Assembly (NCBI RefSeq): GCF_023856365.1
Contig: NC_064543.1
Location: 8,334,452 to 8,398,451, forward strand
Source: Brienomyrus brachyistius
Taxonomy: Eukaryota; Chordata; Actinopteri; Osteoglossiformes; Mormyridae
Direction of reading: 5' to 3'
DNA: 64,000 nt
The position numbers and the translations under genes are program-made. This document shows positions 35,030 through 57,016 of this stretch, in pieces. Position 1 is the first letter of the stretch, and every line of letters begins with the position of its first letter. Below the pieces are notes generated by a model. That model was not told the DNA's origin, searched no databases, and saw nothing but the letters and a program-made list of their open reading frames with translations.

Positions 35030-35290
35030 CCTCAGGTGATATCCTGAGAGGGCGTTAGAGGGGTGTCTCTCCGATATGAACGCGATTCCCCAGCCGGCAA
35101 TGCAAGAGCAGCCACTGTGCTGGTGCTCTTTGTCGCGCAGCAGTCAGTCAAGCTTGACAGAGGCCGCAGGTCGATGCCGTACGTGTCCGCGCCATGTCTG
35201 CCAGAGTTACGCCACAATCGATGTGGTCAGGCCTTCCGTGGACTTCTCCAGCTTCACCTTCAGTGCTAACTACAGCCCACCGTGCTAAAA
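35030..35290. other. CpG-rich block in intron 7 (first)
   Basis: A block clearly richer in G+C and CpG (several gcg, cgc and ccg triplets) than the surrounding intron. No recognised protein, RNA or repeat. It may be a regulatory element or an unrecognised mobile element. Confidence 0.4.
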
Positions 35291-36089
35291 AGAAACATGG
35301 ACACACCAGAGTGTGTAATGGAGATGATATGTGTTGCAGGGTATGTAGCGGATAGCAAATGTATTTAAGTTTTTAACTGGAGCTCTGCTAATATTCTTGT
35401 GCTGTTCTTGCTGCTATAGATATGGTCTGCATGGAACATACCAATTAAGTTAATTGTATGTATGAAACCCAAATACGCTGCCAAGCCATATTTATTACTT
35501 ATCATCTCTCTCAGCAAGTATACTTATTTCCATAGTAATAGTCAATAACCCAAAAAAACTGTAATCATCAATTTTGTAGAAGATGTAGGAGCAAAAAAGC
35601 TTGAGTAATATGCATTGGGGTAGAATCAATTTTATTTGGTTGTTTACAAATGTGTTTACAAGGGGCAGGCTTATTTTATTTACTCTATTCTGTGGTTGTA
35701 ATTAAGTGAATCCCAATTCGAGGCGGCTTAAATTTCAGTCTGTTCTAGAGCCTTTTAAAGCAAAGAAGTAAATATATTTCAAGCTTTTATGATCATTTGA
35801 CTGGCCAGTTCAGTCATTTTTGAGTCTTTGTTGTTCGTTTTTATGGTACAGTGTCTTGCGTAGGTGTTCAGCACTGCACTAAACAAAGCGCTCTGTATCT
35901 TAAATCCAAGATTCCTCCACAGTATTGGTTCCCTCTGCCATTTTTTGTGCTTATGTCAGCCTTATGATGTTGTGATGTGTTTTTCTGGAGTAACAGTATA
36001 CACAAACACATATTTTTTGTTAATATAAGAAATTTAACCGCAATTCTAAAATGTCATACAGTAAGCCCGGTTTATCCATAGGCCAGCAC

Positions 36090-36450
36090 ACACAAATTAG
36101 TTTTGCCCCTGGCAATCTTGGCCCCCGCCACTGACGTCGGAGGCCCAGTAGTATGAGCGCGCCTGGGGGGAGAGTGTTAATGGACGCGAAGGCGCGTTGG
36201 TGCCATCGCCGCTGCTTCGCTGGCTCTGTGTGTGCCGATCGGCTCGGCTCGGCTCCCTCAGCTCCCATGCACGGCGTCAGCCATGAGCTCTGTAGATAAC
36301 ACATTGACATCTGTTTCGCGAAATCTCCCCCGGACAGGAGCATGGAGCTATTTTCGAGGCAAATACGCAAACACACAATGCAGCCTGTTCCGCTGTGGCT
36401 CCTTGGCTCCAGCAAAGCTGTGATCGTGCCTCTCAAGAGTCGTGGGTGTT
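36090..36450. promoter_or_regulatory. CpG-rich block in intron 7 (second); possible internal promoter
   Basis: CpG-dense segment with a CRE-like tgacgtcg near 36132 and gcgcgcc, cgatcggctcggctcggctc runs, about 1.2 kb upstream of the C1 exon. Composition resembles a small CpG island. No start site can be proven. It could equally be a conserved enhancer or a decayed GC-rich repeat. Confidence 0.3.
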
Positions 36451-37225
36451 TTTGTATCCGGTGCCGTTTATGTGGTGGCCTGGCCTCCCCCAGACACGTA
36501 CAATTTGGTAAATTGTAGCGGTAATTAAATTTTCAGTATTTTGCTGTAGATGGATCAGGCTATTGTAAAAATTCTTGGGAAAGTATGTGTTAACCAGAAC
36601 AGTGGTGGCTGTAGAAATAATTATTATTATTACTTAGTATGTCTTATTTCTGTTGCCAAGGTATTAATATATTCTGATGAAAAATATTTTTTATTTGACA
36701 TTCGCTGTTATTTATTTTATTTTTTTTTATTTCACCAGCAATTACATTCCATTTTTACAAACAGTTGTTCCTGATGTGTTTACATATATCAAACTGACAA
36801 GAAAGGAGACTTTGTGGATGAACGCAAAAGCTCCATTAACAAAGCTAGATGCTGAAACTCAGTATTTAGCGGTCGCTTTATTGAGCAAACACTCAAGTAA
36901 AAAGGCTAATTTGTTACGCAGAAATCAATACTCTCATTTTGAGATGCAGGGCGCAGCTTACAAACCTTTTTGGGTGACAGCCGTTCAATTTGAGTGATTT
37001 TTGATTAGCCCCTTAAGTTTAACCAAAAAACTGTACTTAACCTAATGAAATGAAACGCTGTGAAGTAAAACTTCCCAAAAGAGTAAGGCAAATTGAAAAT
37101 ATCGGAAAATGGTACTTAGGAAAGTGTTACCCAACAGTTTCCGCCGCCTTCGTCTGCTGTGGTACTCAGTAGTAACTGATTAATTTGCTAATTAATATTT
37201 CTCTAGTCATATATCCAGCTATATA

Positions 37226-37320
37226 AATATTCAATTCAGTTCAATTTTTATCTGTATAGTGCATTTTAACAACATTTCATTGTCTCAAATTGCTTTACAT
37301 TATCCCTGCCGGAGGACAGG
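37226..37320. repeat. teleost interspersed repeat fragment
   Basis: The phrases 'ttcaattcagttcaattttt', 'tctgtatagtgcatttt' and 'ttgtctcaaattgctttaca' are the signature of a dispersed repeat very common in fish (ATTTGTATAGCGC... type). Only a fragment is present. Confidence 0.5.
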
Positions 37321-37555
37321 CAGGTGATAGCAGACAGGTGCTGCCTCTGACAGAAGGACAAAAAGTGGTACAGCAGCAGGGCAGGCAGGAAATACGTCAC
37401 AGGCAGAAGGGCAGGCAGGGCGGAGGGATGTCACAGGTAGTAGGGGTGTTTTCTTTTGTGTCTATAGGCAGCACATCCCAGGAGGGGTGGGTGGGTTAAA
37501 AAGTCAGCTTGTAAATTGCTGTGAATAGAAACAACAGCTATGCAATTGGACATAA

Positions 37556-39088
<1,533 letters not shown>

Positions 39089-39316
39089 GAGCTGTGGAGA
39101 AGAGCTCCAAGCATGGGGCAGAAGACAAAACCCAAAACATCATCATGGCCATGAAGGAGAGGATGAAGATCAGGGAAAGGAACCGGCCTGAGGTGTTCCA
39201 GCTCATCCGGGAGGTGTTCCAGATCTCCAAGGAGGACTTCACCACTCAATTGAAGGCAGCAAAGCAGGCAGTTTTGGAGGGCACATCGAAGTGGTCCGCA
39301 AAAATCACCATTACAG
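39089..39316 (+). CDS. unc13c: unc13c coding exon 9: C1-C2B linker
   Basis: Encodes residues 1190-1266: [20 protein letters not shown], a basic helical stretch ([20 protein letters not shown]), [14 protein letters not shown], and SAKITIT, the first strand of C2B. This linker is very conserved across UNC13 proteins and packs between C1, C2B and MUN. Acceptor tctgtgcag; donor attacag/gtaaag, phase 1 to phase 1. AVEKSS has Val where mammals usually have Ala. Confidence 0.97.
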
Positions 39317-40183
<867 letters not shown>

Positions 40184-43100
40184 TGAGTGCATCCACTCTC
40201 GCTATTGCAATGAAGAAGCATTTCTAGTAACTGATGTTGATTGAAACACTGTCGTAACTGTAAAATTTTATGTGCCAAAAGAGAGAAATATCTTTGAAAC
40301 AATGACAGTTTGGATCAATATGTAAAGTAGGTTAAAGAATTTTTACAGAACATAACGTTTCAGGAAATTATTTTTAATTCTCTTCAAATCCCTCTTTAAG
40401 TACCACTCAGAATTTTTCCAGTTATGACTTACTAGCCGTTTGTTAAATTCTAATGTCGTATAATCCAGCACAAAGAGCAATTTCTCAATTTATGAACAGG
40501 ATGTCTACTGTCTGTCTTTAACCCTTTAGGAACTTGCCAGTTCTTTTAATGTTGTTCTCCTGTCACAATACGGCATGGCAGTCTGCATTGTTCAGAAATG
40601 CGTTATGTTAAACAGGTAAAGTTCATTGAGAGTTTCTGTACTTTGACAGTTTCTATAATATAATGAATAAAAGGAGGAACGACATTCTAACAGTCTAAAG
40701 ATATGAACGTTATTTTTTTAATCTTCCTTTTATAATCCTAGGGAATGTTGGTCAAACTAAAGTGAAGAATAAGCCAGATAATAGATAATAGGAAGTAAAA
40801 ATTTCAGAAAACTTTTTCAGGACACCTGAGTGGGAGAATATGTAATGAGAGAATTCATGAGAAAAGCTAATGACAGTTAGGTATACTTCAGTACTTCCTG
40901 ATACTTAACAAATGCAAATAATTTGTCCATTTTTAAGACGCAGCATAGGAAACCACTCTCATTATGTAATGTGACTCTTTTGCACAATTTGGATTTGATT
41001 GTTCAGCCACAAAGGACCTGGATTTTGTGGAAGTGCGAGCAGTGCTGACTGACTCAGTGTGCAAACTTGAGCACTGTTTGGAGGACCTGGTGTTACTTTG
41101 CTTCATTGCAGTTTTCCGCTCTGACCAACTCAAGCACAGTAATCAACTGGATGTTCATTGCACCAGACATCCCCTCTCAAGCATGGCCTTCATACACCCT
41201 GCTGTAATGATACCGTTCCCTGCTGCTTAGCAACAGCCAGCCTGGGTTCTTTTTTTTAATGGGTCTTAGGAGTGAGGGCATGGGTTTGCGTCTGGAAGTT
41301 GCTAATTCAAGTGTTACTTGGCATCCTGCAGTTGTACTAAACTGCTGCAGTAAATGGCCAGCTGTATAAACTGTATTCACTGAATCGAAGTGCAAACTAC
41401 TCAAAAAAACTGTAAACACAATAAGACGAGGTGTACATTCGATTGTATTTATCATACGGCTTAAGCAACATGTCAGACCATTACTGCGGTCTTTGTCACG
41501 CACACAAGACAAGTGACCAGTGTTTTTTAGCACGCCAGGGCTGCTACTTCCTGTTGTTTTTTTTGCACATACTGGTGAACAGTTTGAGCTAAAGCTCCGG
41601 GCTGTGCTATGTTGCCTAGTTGATTTGTGCGAACCCTGATACAGATTGCTATCACTTTTATCATTTTTATCTGCAGTTTATTTTGGTTCTTGGGGAGATC
41701 CCGACTTGGAGAAGAGCAGTGCTGTGTTTCGTAATGTAGCCTATTTAAAAAATAACAAATAGGAAATGAAGACTTCCCTCACTGCCTCGCTGTAGTCAGC
41801 TTAGCCTAGAGATACGGCGTGCCTGAGATCCTGTTTGACTGGATATGTCTTTCTCTCACTTCACCGAGTCCCTAGCCTTGCATAACGAAGTTCAGACTCA
41901 TTACTGGATGTCTTTCTGAGTTTTTCAGACCATTTTGAAGAACAAACCCTTAATTTAACAGGGAATACAAGACTGCACAGGACCTGTTAGATGACAAAAA
42001 TGTACCGTCTCTGGTGCACATGTAGAAAGCATATGACACAATTTAAGATCAAAACCCTTATGTTAGTTAAATTTTCATGCAGATGCCCCTTAGGAAAATC
42101 TCTGTAACATGAGGCACAGACTCTAAGGCTTCTTGGAATCATCTTATTCATTTTAAATGCATGCAATTCTTCATGCTTAGGGATATACACAAGCAAAAAA
42201 ATTAATGACAATTACTCATATAAATACCAATACTGACCCAATGAGAACTGATCCAATTGACCCAATAACACACACTAACTCAAAGTAGAGTTTGTGTGAA
42301 AGACAGCAGGTGCCTGTGTTGTTATTATTCCTCAGAAAGGGAGAATGTCATTGTCAGGCATTTAGAGACAAATGTTTGTGTTATTGTTATTATTTTCCAC
42401 TTTCTTATTCTCTCCACATAACACAGAATCAGGATAATGAATAAAAGTGCATCATGTGTGTTCTGCCATGAATGTAAGCACCGAATGTTTCTTTTGCTGG
42501 TGGAGTTTGGCACAGATGCGATATGAAGGGCAGGGGGATGGACCTATCAAGTCCTGTAGCCAGCGGCTCCACAGGAACTCAGTCTCACCTGATGGATTGG
42601 TGTCTCGGCCTGGTCAGGTCTGCACAGGCCTCCTCAGAGATGAGAGGCAATTAAGAGGCATTCTGTGGGGAAGGGGGGGTGGGGGGTGGAAATACGCTTT
42701 AATAAATGCTTCCCTGTCAGGCTGCGCTTCTTCCTAGGGATTGAACTGGCAGACACAGCGAATTGAAAAGTACAGGTTGAGCTATGCAGAAAACTACTTT
42801 AGTTGGAATTTATTGCCTTGCTGACAATCATACAGTGTCTCTGTCCAAAGTCCTTATTAAATAACGGTCCAACTGTATATAAGACATTAACTCTGGGATG
42901 ACGCCAGAACTCAGGAAACTGCAAACTATGTGCAAGACTCCTGAATGACTTGTGCGGGGGGGGCTCACCTTTATCCTTTTGTCAGTTATTTTGCTTGGTT
43001 TGCCCCCTGACAAAAATAAGGCTGGATTTACCTTTCCCCTAAGCTATAATTTACGCATCCTTTCAAGTACCGCGGCCAAGCAGTTTTTAACGTATGCAAC

Positions 43101-44104
43101 TGCAGCACTGCAAAATAGGAAAAATACAGCCGGACATTAAATGGCATCCCCATGAAGGGGAGTCTGTCAAAGTCCTGCCATGAAGCCCTCTCTATTAGTC
43201 ATGTGGCATGTGGCTGAAAAGCCCTCCAGTTTGGGTCTTTTGATAAGCCAGGGGTCTCACTGAAAGATGAACGTGGACAATTTTGGCCTTTTGTGTAAAG
43301 AGGATGATTTCTCTTCACACTGCACTAACCTTCAGCCTGACTGCCTCATTCAGACATAATAGCTTTATGTAAACAATAAATCACAAGTGCCTGGTACATC
43401 CTAGTAATTGTACTCCATGACAGTGCATAGAAATGTAAAGAAGTAAAATTTTCCCCAACAGTTTAGTATTATTTTATTAGTTGGAAACTACGTCAGCCAC
43501 TCTGAGGACAGATCTGTCGCTTTGTTTTCAAAGGAAGGAAAACCACCCTCAAAAATCACATCACAGCTGCAGTCTCTATGGAGAGCACAGGGCAGAACTT
43601 GGACAGGATGCCAGCAACGCGTATGAAGGGTTGATTAGAAAGACTGATCCACCTCAGGCTCGAGTCATTATAGTAGGAATGCAGCACAAATATAACAGTG
43701 AAAACTAGGATGGGAATCGAATTGCCATCCCAGGAATGGGCCTATGGGTGAGCCATATGCTCACATAAAGCATTCACTCCCCTCCAGATACCTGGGGATG
43801 CGGCGGCTGCCAACAGCACTGACCCCCCTTCGCTTATTCCACCACCAAGTGCCCCCATCTCCAGTTAGACAGGCATCCCACCCTACCGTCTTCCTTTTCT
43901 GCCAGAAAAACCTAAAGGATATCCTCCAGACCTCCTTCCAGTAGTTGCCACTGCTTTGATGTCAATCACATCTGACAGGGAGCTCTGGGGGAGGAATGAC
44001 TAGCAGTTAATTATCTAGTAATTTATTATTTCTCCCTTTAGTATTATGAAAAAGACAGAATTGGTTTTATTTAGAGTGACTCATTAGGCAGCTCCAGTAT
44101 TAGG

Positions 44105-44415
44105 GTGTGTGGGGGGGGGTTTCAATAGATCATATCTGGGGACCAAAATGTACCCAAATTGTGGTAAAACCTGAAAAATCCTTATTTTTGGGGATATTTT
44201 TCAGGTCCCCATTTGGATAACCTCAATTTTATTTAAAAAAATCTGTGAATGCAATCAAAAAAGTAAAGATGCTATAAGTGTTGTATTTAAAGCTAGGTAG
44301 GGATTAAGGGTGTCGTGCGTGGGATTAGGGTTTTTCCAATAGAAATGAATGGAAGGTGCCTATTTAGATTGGTACACCTGTATGTATGCGTGTGTCCATG
44401 TCTGTCTATCCTGCA
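44105..44415. repeat. teleost 'GGTCCCCA...' interspersed repeat
   Basis: Phrases 'ggtccccatttggataacc', 'ggattagggtttttccaa' and 'tagaaatgaatggaaggtg' are typical of a dispersed fish element in which the same motif occurs inverted ('ggggaccaaaatgtaccc' at the start). No coding capacity. Confidence 0.55.
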
Positions 44416-45033
44416 CACATACAACTGCACTTTGATCTTTCCCTGTAACCCTGTGCTGGATATGAGGTTGGCAGATGGATTTAAGCATGGTTATCATAAG
44501 AAATAAGTTTGTTTTATAGCTGTGGAGTAATGGCACATAATCAGCATGCCCTGAGAAATTAAATGGGCACTTTGCCTGGCTCTGGTCCCCCTTCAGTGCG
44601 GCTTTCATAAGTATGTGGGGGCCACAGATTTCACTCAGCTGCTCAGAGTGCCCCCCAGCGGCTCCCTTTGTGCCTCTCGTTAAGTCTTTTAGGATTCTTA
44701 ACTACTTGAATGAAGAAACCATCTGCAGAGTGGTGGCTGAAGTTGCAGCTAAAAGGAGCACAGATAACGTTTGCTAGTCTTTCTGGCACAAATATTACTG
44801 AAAAGCCAGAGGAATCCATTCTCCAGGAAAGTGACAGGGGAAGCCCCCCTTATTTCCTTCGATCAGTCCAGCAGAATCAATTGGTTGGATGGATTGACTA
44901 TTTGGCCAGCATTCATTAGAATATGTTGAAATTTTGCGAATATGTACTGAGTAAACTTTTTGGTTTGTGTGCTAAGCTGTCTTCTAATTTGTAAAGGTGA
45001 AGTGTACTCTGTCATTGTAGAAAACTGTATTTA

Positions 45034-45524
45034 CATTATATGGACAACAGTATTGGGACCCCAGCTTGTCCAACATCTCACTCTGAAAGTATATTAATGT
45101 GAAGTTGGCTAACCCTTAATTGATACAACAGCCTCTGATCTTGTGAGAAGGTTTTCCATTAGATATTGGAACATTGCTGGTGGGATTTGCTGCCGTTCGG
45201 GTTGGGTATTAATGTTGGGTGATCAGGTCAGCCACTTCTCAGTTGAATTTGCTTCCAGCTGTTTTCAATTCTCAAAACTTCACTTGCAGTTGACCAGGAC
45301 AGCTCTAGCAAGGTAGAAATATGGAAAGGTGTCCAATGATGTCCAGTGACTGTTAGGTTGACTAACCTCATCTGTATGACCACCCATTTTGCTGCCATTG
45401 TGTAATGATGGGGACTGTATGGCTGTGTGCTTAATTATACACCTGTATGTCAGCAGTGGGTGTGGCTTACGTGTCCAATACTTGTAATTACCACAGGTGT
45501 CCCAATACTTTTGTCTATATTGTG
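45034..45524. mobile_element. non-autonomous DNA transposon (MITE-like) with ~27-bp inverted ends
   Basis: The left end 'cattatatggacaacagtat' continues with 'tgggacc'. The inverted complement of the right end reads 'cacaatatagacaaaagtat' and then 'tgggaca'. Internal phrases such as 'gttgggtgatcaggtcag' match a repeat widespread in fish. It is flanked by TA on the left and has no transposase ORF. The 181-codon minus-strand frame across it and exon 11 is incidental. Confidence 0.75.
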
Positions 45525-45544
45525 CATGATACCTAAAGCACTGA

Positions 45545-46585
<1,041 letters not shown>

Positions 46586-46701
46586 AGAAGAGGACTGATA
46601 AATCTGCTGTGTCTGGAGCCATCAGGCTGAAGATCAGCGTGGAGATGAAGGGGGAGGAGAAGGCAGCGCCCCCCCATGGGCAGTATACATGCTTACATGA
46701 G
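46586..46701 (+). CDS. unc13c: unc13c coding exon 12: end of C2B and link to MUN
   Basis: Encodes residues 1370-1408: [39 protein letters not shown]. It supplies the last C2B strand and the start of the helical MUN region. The family sequence is [34 protein letters not shown]. The PPHG here replaces the usual PYHI/PYHV, a small local divergence worth noting. Acceptor tcgcctcacag, donor catgag/gtacct, phase 1 to phase 0. A repeat element starts only 38 bases past the donor. Confidence 0.97.
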
Positions 46702-47593
46702 GTACCTGTACCTGTCTTTAGCCTTCCCACTACACCGATGGTGCTTTTCCATTGGCATACAGGAACTGAGCCGTACCCAAGCTGTACCCAAGTCACACCT
46801 CGAAGACAGACCAGAGGTTCCAGCTTGTTTCAGTTGTCTGCTGCAGATGGGTCAGCTCGGTAAAGGCACTGCCGGGTTCGGAGAGCAACAGTGACATAAA
46901 ACTTAAGAGACACTTATTTACTGTTCACACGGTGTGCATCATAATTTACTGTGTGCTAATTTCCTAATTTTCTAGCACATCTCTGAGAATTGCCGTGCTC
47001 TGTTAGCATCAACGCTAGCATAATTAGCATTTGCTTGCATAAATTTGCATTATGAATCCATTCCGCTCAGCTGTTTTGAAGTTTTTTTTTTTTAAATAGG
47101 AGGTTGGGAATCATCAGGAATATATAATATGAATAATAATATAATAATGAATAATATATATATAATGTAATATATAGAATGTTTTCTTTAAATGATCCAT
47201 GTGCCGAACACCCGTATCGCCGTGCATTTCAACCAATCAGATGGTGATGATGCAACCAATTTGGTCATGCTTTCATTCCTGCTAGTAAGCAGGGCCATGT
47301 CAGTGCAGGTACAGCTTGGGTAGGACTCGGATAATTTGCCATGGAAAACTGACAGTTTTACGGGGGATGGCTTGGGTGCAGCTTGGTTCTTGGTGGCAGT
47401 GGAGAAGTGACAAAAGTCACGGACCGTTGAAAGACCTCCAATGGCACCTATCACTGGGAATTAACTTTCACTCCAGCTGAGGACCACAGAATCTCACGCA
47501 TGACACCTAGGATACAGTCAGGATGGCCAGTAACTTTAAAGGACAGCCAGGCATCCACAGCTGGTTTACGGTGCTGATACCTCCCCTTTGCAG
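46702..47593 (+). other. unc13c: intron 12, mostly filled by a transposon
   Basis: Of 892 bases, about 670 belong to an inverted-repeat element (46740-47410) that contains AT-rich ATAAT repeats near 47120-47175. The acceptor region ctcccctttgcag follows about 180 bases later. Confidence 0.85.
46740..47410. mobile_element. non-autonomous DNA transposon with inverted ends
   Basis: The left end reads 'ggtgcttttccattggcata', then 'caggaactgagccgtaccca' and 'agctgtaccc'. The right end, inverted, reads 'cacttctccactgccaccaa' then 'gaaccaagctgcaccc', with a nested second pair 'cctacccaagctgtac'. This is a recurrent fish MITE type. A second copy begins at about 63964. No ORF of a transposase. Confidence 0.65.
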
Positions 47594-47757
47594 AACCTCT
47601 TCCATTGCCTGACTGAGGTGAAGAACAATGGGGTGGTGAAGATTCCTGAGGTCAAAGGGGAAGAGGCCTGGAAAGTCTACTTTGACGATACTGCTCAAGA
47701 GATCGTTGATGAGTTTGCTATGCGATTTGGGGTGGAATCCATATATCAGGCCATGAC
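47594..47757 (+). CDS. unc13c: unc13c coding exon 13: start of MUN domain
   Basis: Encodes residues 1409-1463: [55 protein letters not shown]. This is the conserved beginning of the MUN helical domain, which catalyses syntaxin-1 opening from Munc18. [20 protein letters not shown] is near-invariant in UNC13 proteins. Acceptor ctcccctttgcag, donor gccatgac/gtaagt, phase 0 to phase 2. Confidence 0.97.
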
Positions 47758-52194
<4,437 letters not shown>

Positions 52195-52239
52195 TGACTC
52201 TGACGTGTGCTTTGATTTTCTTTTTTTTCCCCGCTACAG

Positions 52240-52308
52240 AGGGAAAAATTCATCAAGCTGTTGGATCAGTTACATAATTCACTGAGGATTGATTTGTCTA
52301 AATATCGG
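52240..52308 (+). CDS. unc13c: unc13c coding exon 15: MUN domain
   Basis: Twenty-three codons, residues 1515-1537: [20 protein letters not shown] then KYR. It follows a short 147-base intron. Acceptor ccccgctacag, donor tatcgg/gtatgt, phase 0 on both sides. It matches mammalian UNC13C over its whole length, as I recall it. A TTAA-flanked transposon-like segment begins about 45 bases downstream. Confidence 0.97.
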
Positions 52309-53800
52309 GTATGTCTTTGATAAGCCTTCTTGGTTCCCAGTTGTGTATTTAACCCTCTGAGGTCCGACGATGCCGCGTATCTCTCTGGCGTATTTCAGGT
52401 CATAACTCATTGAAATCTTATTTTAGAAACATGAAAAAAAAACGTTGACTAAATCCGCAATCTGTCTTCTTTTCAAAACGTCCATTGTCGGAAGTATTGA
52501 AGTTTTTAAAATTAGGTTAAATCGGCAAAAAAGTAAACCATGTCACTCACCTTTGTTTTACTTGCATCGGGGGTGTGTAGTGCCGCCCTCACCTGAAGAT
52601 CGCTATTCGCATTCTAAATAGCCGCATTTCCGCGTATTCAAATCGCATTCGCGTGGTAATTCGATTAACAACACAACAGTGAAACGCGATCCAGATACAT
52701 CCCCATCAGCACCATAAAAGGGGGGGAAGATGTGACCAGGTATTTCTTATATTTCAAACAAAACAATATTGCAGGGGTTAATTTAGTTTGTGATGAAAAG
52801 AACACATCCCTAACTCATGAAGGAGTTAAAGGAAGAGCATCGTATTCAATGTAGTTGAGTGCACATTTCACTTTAAATGGCTATTCTCGTGTACTCTGCA
52901 TCTACACCTTAAACAATAGCAAGGCAAACATCAGCAGTACTCTTAACTGTGCATTGATAACTCTGGTACATTTCTGGTGTCAGGTAGACCTAAGCTATGA
53001 CAAGAAACTGACACCAGAGTTATTTTAAACATAGAACACTGTCATGTTTACTGAGACCAGCAGGGAATATCACAGCTATTCAATGTGATAGCCTGTCTGT
53101 AAGCACAGAAAATATTATCGGACAGTAATGTTTAATTTGGCTCACCATCCATCAGTATGAAGTTAAATTAAACCCTGAACCAAACAGAATTAGCCTTTTT
53201 TTTTCAGGGTAGGCTTGGCACAAGGCGCACAGGGCACTCTCATCCTCAGTGCTCAGAAATCTGAATTCCCTCTGCCTTAAGGCTGTTTTTGTATTTGTCC
53301 TTTTGAAAATTAATACTATGATAATATTATCCTTCCCATGGTCTCTAGTCCAAAAAAAGGAACCAGAACCTAAAAATGCCACAAGGCCTCACTCAACCTT
53401 TCTCTTTTTGAGAAGCCATCTTAAAAAGCCACACGATTCATTTCCAGTGCTAGCAAAAGAGGAAATAGCTCAAGGGTTATGGGTGATTTTGAGTGTGCAC
53501 ATTTTTTAGTCTTTTGATACTGTCCGAGCTACAAGATGGGGAATCAGTAACATTTCTGAAGTAGACCATAGCCACCAGGGCAGTGAAATGAATTTGAACA
53601 CTATTTTTTAGATAAAAATCTATACTATATATAGAACTTTGACTGAGTGTTTTTAGTTTGTAACAATTATCGTGGTGCTGAAGCTTTAACAAACGTCCCC
53701 GCCAAAGGGCCCGAAATATCGTGTTTTGTTAGGGTGTGAGGTTGACGGACCCAAAGCCACACCTGAGTGTAGCCATAGCTCACTTTGCTCTCGTTGCCAG
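52309..53800 (+). other. unc13c: intron 15
   Basis: Phase-0 intron. Holds a candidate TTAA-flanked element (52353-52777); otherwise AT-rich unique sequence. Acceptor ctctcgttgccag. Confidence 0.88.
52353..52777. mobile_element. candidate piggyBac-type non-autonomous element
   Basis: The segment is flanked by TTAA at 52349-52352 and 52778-52781. The left end is CCCTCTGAGGTCCGAC, a form common in teleost TTAA elements. The interior is unusually CpG-rich (tccgcgtattc, attcgcgtgg). The right end inverted reads CCCCTGCAAT, so only the first few bases match. The right boundary may therefore be wrong. Confidence 0.4.
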
Positions 53801-53890
53801 GACAATTTCCCAGCCAGCAACCCAGAGAGGCTCCAGGACCTTAAATCTACAGTGGACCTGCTAACTAGCATCACCTTCTTCCGCATGAAG
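53801..53890 (+). CDS. unc13c: unc13c coding exon 16: MUN domain
   Basis: Thirty codons, residues 1538-1567: [20 protein letters not shown] then [38 protein letters not shown] is almost invariant in UNC13A, B and C. Phase 0 on both sides. Donor atgaag/gtgggg is slightly weak. Confidence 0.97.
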
Positions 53891-56108
<2,218 letters not shown>

Positions 56109-56217
56109 TGACATCTGCAGAGATGCATATGACATGGGTCACGGTTTAGGTAAAGTATTCAAATATTATGCTTCAAAATGAGACTTATGTTTATCATGTT
56201 GGTCCTGTGCAAGGGGA

Positions 56218-56500
56218 CATCCATCCATCTTCTGAAACCACCTATTCAGGGTCATGGGGGGTCTGGAGCCAATCCTGGAGGCGCAAGCCAGGGAACAACC
56301 TAGGATGGGGCGCCAACATGTCACAGGGCACACACACACCACACATGCACACCTATGGGCAATCTGGCAACTCATATTAGCCTCAGCATGTTTTTGGACG
56401 GGGGAGGTACCAGAGTACCCAGAGAAAACGCCACAAGTACACTGGGAGAACATGCAAACTCCACACACACAGAATCCCAGCAGAGACTCAAAGTACTCAG
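56218..56500 (-). repeat. SINE copy (minus strand)
   Basis: The same order of motifs as the 54.4-kb copy: 'catccatccatcttctgaaa', 'gatggggcgccaacatgtca', 'caaactccacacacac'. It is shorter and lacks a clear tRNA-like head. It lies 115 bases past the exon 17 donor. Confidence 0.7.
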
Positions 56501-57016
56501 CAGAGTATTGCCTTTGTATTGCTAACATAAGGTAAAAACATGTGAAGGATTAGTGCATGCCACTGATTAATGCACCTTAATGCTGTAGTATTAAACAGGG
56601 TGCAGCAGAACTTCACATGCCACTCTCTTTTTTTTGCTCTAAATGCACAGGGGTCATGAGAGTGGCAACAGATGTCAGTGAGCAGAGCGAATGGTCAAAA
56701 CCCATTGTTTTGAATCAGATGCTGTACATCCGCCCCAAACATTGCGACTCACCTCCTGCGCATGCAAGCGCACACACACACACACCATGATGAACTTGTC
56801 TGGTTCATCTTACAGGCTGTGGCACAGTTCCCTGGTCGTCTACTCAGAACATTCCAACTTTACTTTACAACAAAAAACAGCAGCCTTTCCAGGTCCTTAT
56901 CTTAAACAAACACATACTACTTGCTTTGGTTGGCAAAACCACAATTTCAGAAAGCAGAGCAGGCATGCAGTTCATTTTGCAAGTCTTGAATTCAAAACAG
57001 TTTAATGCTGGCACTA

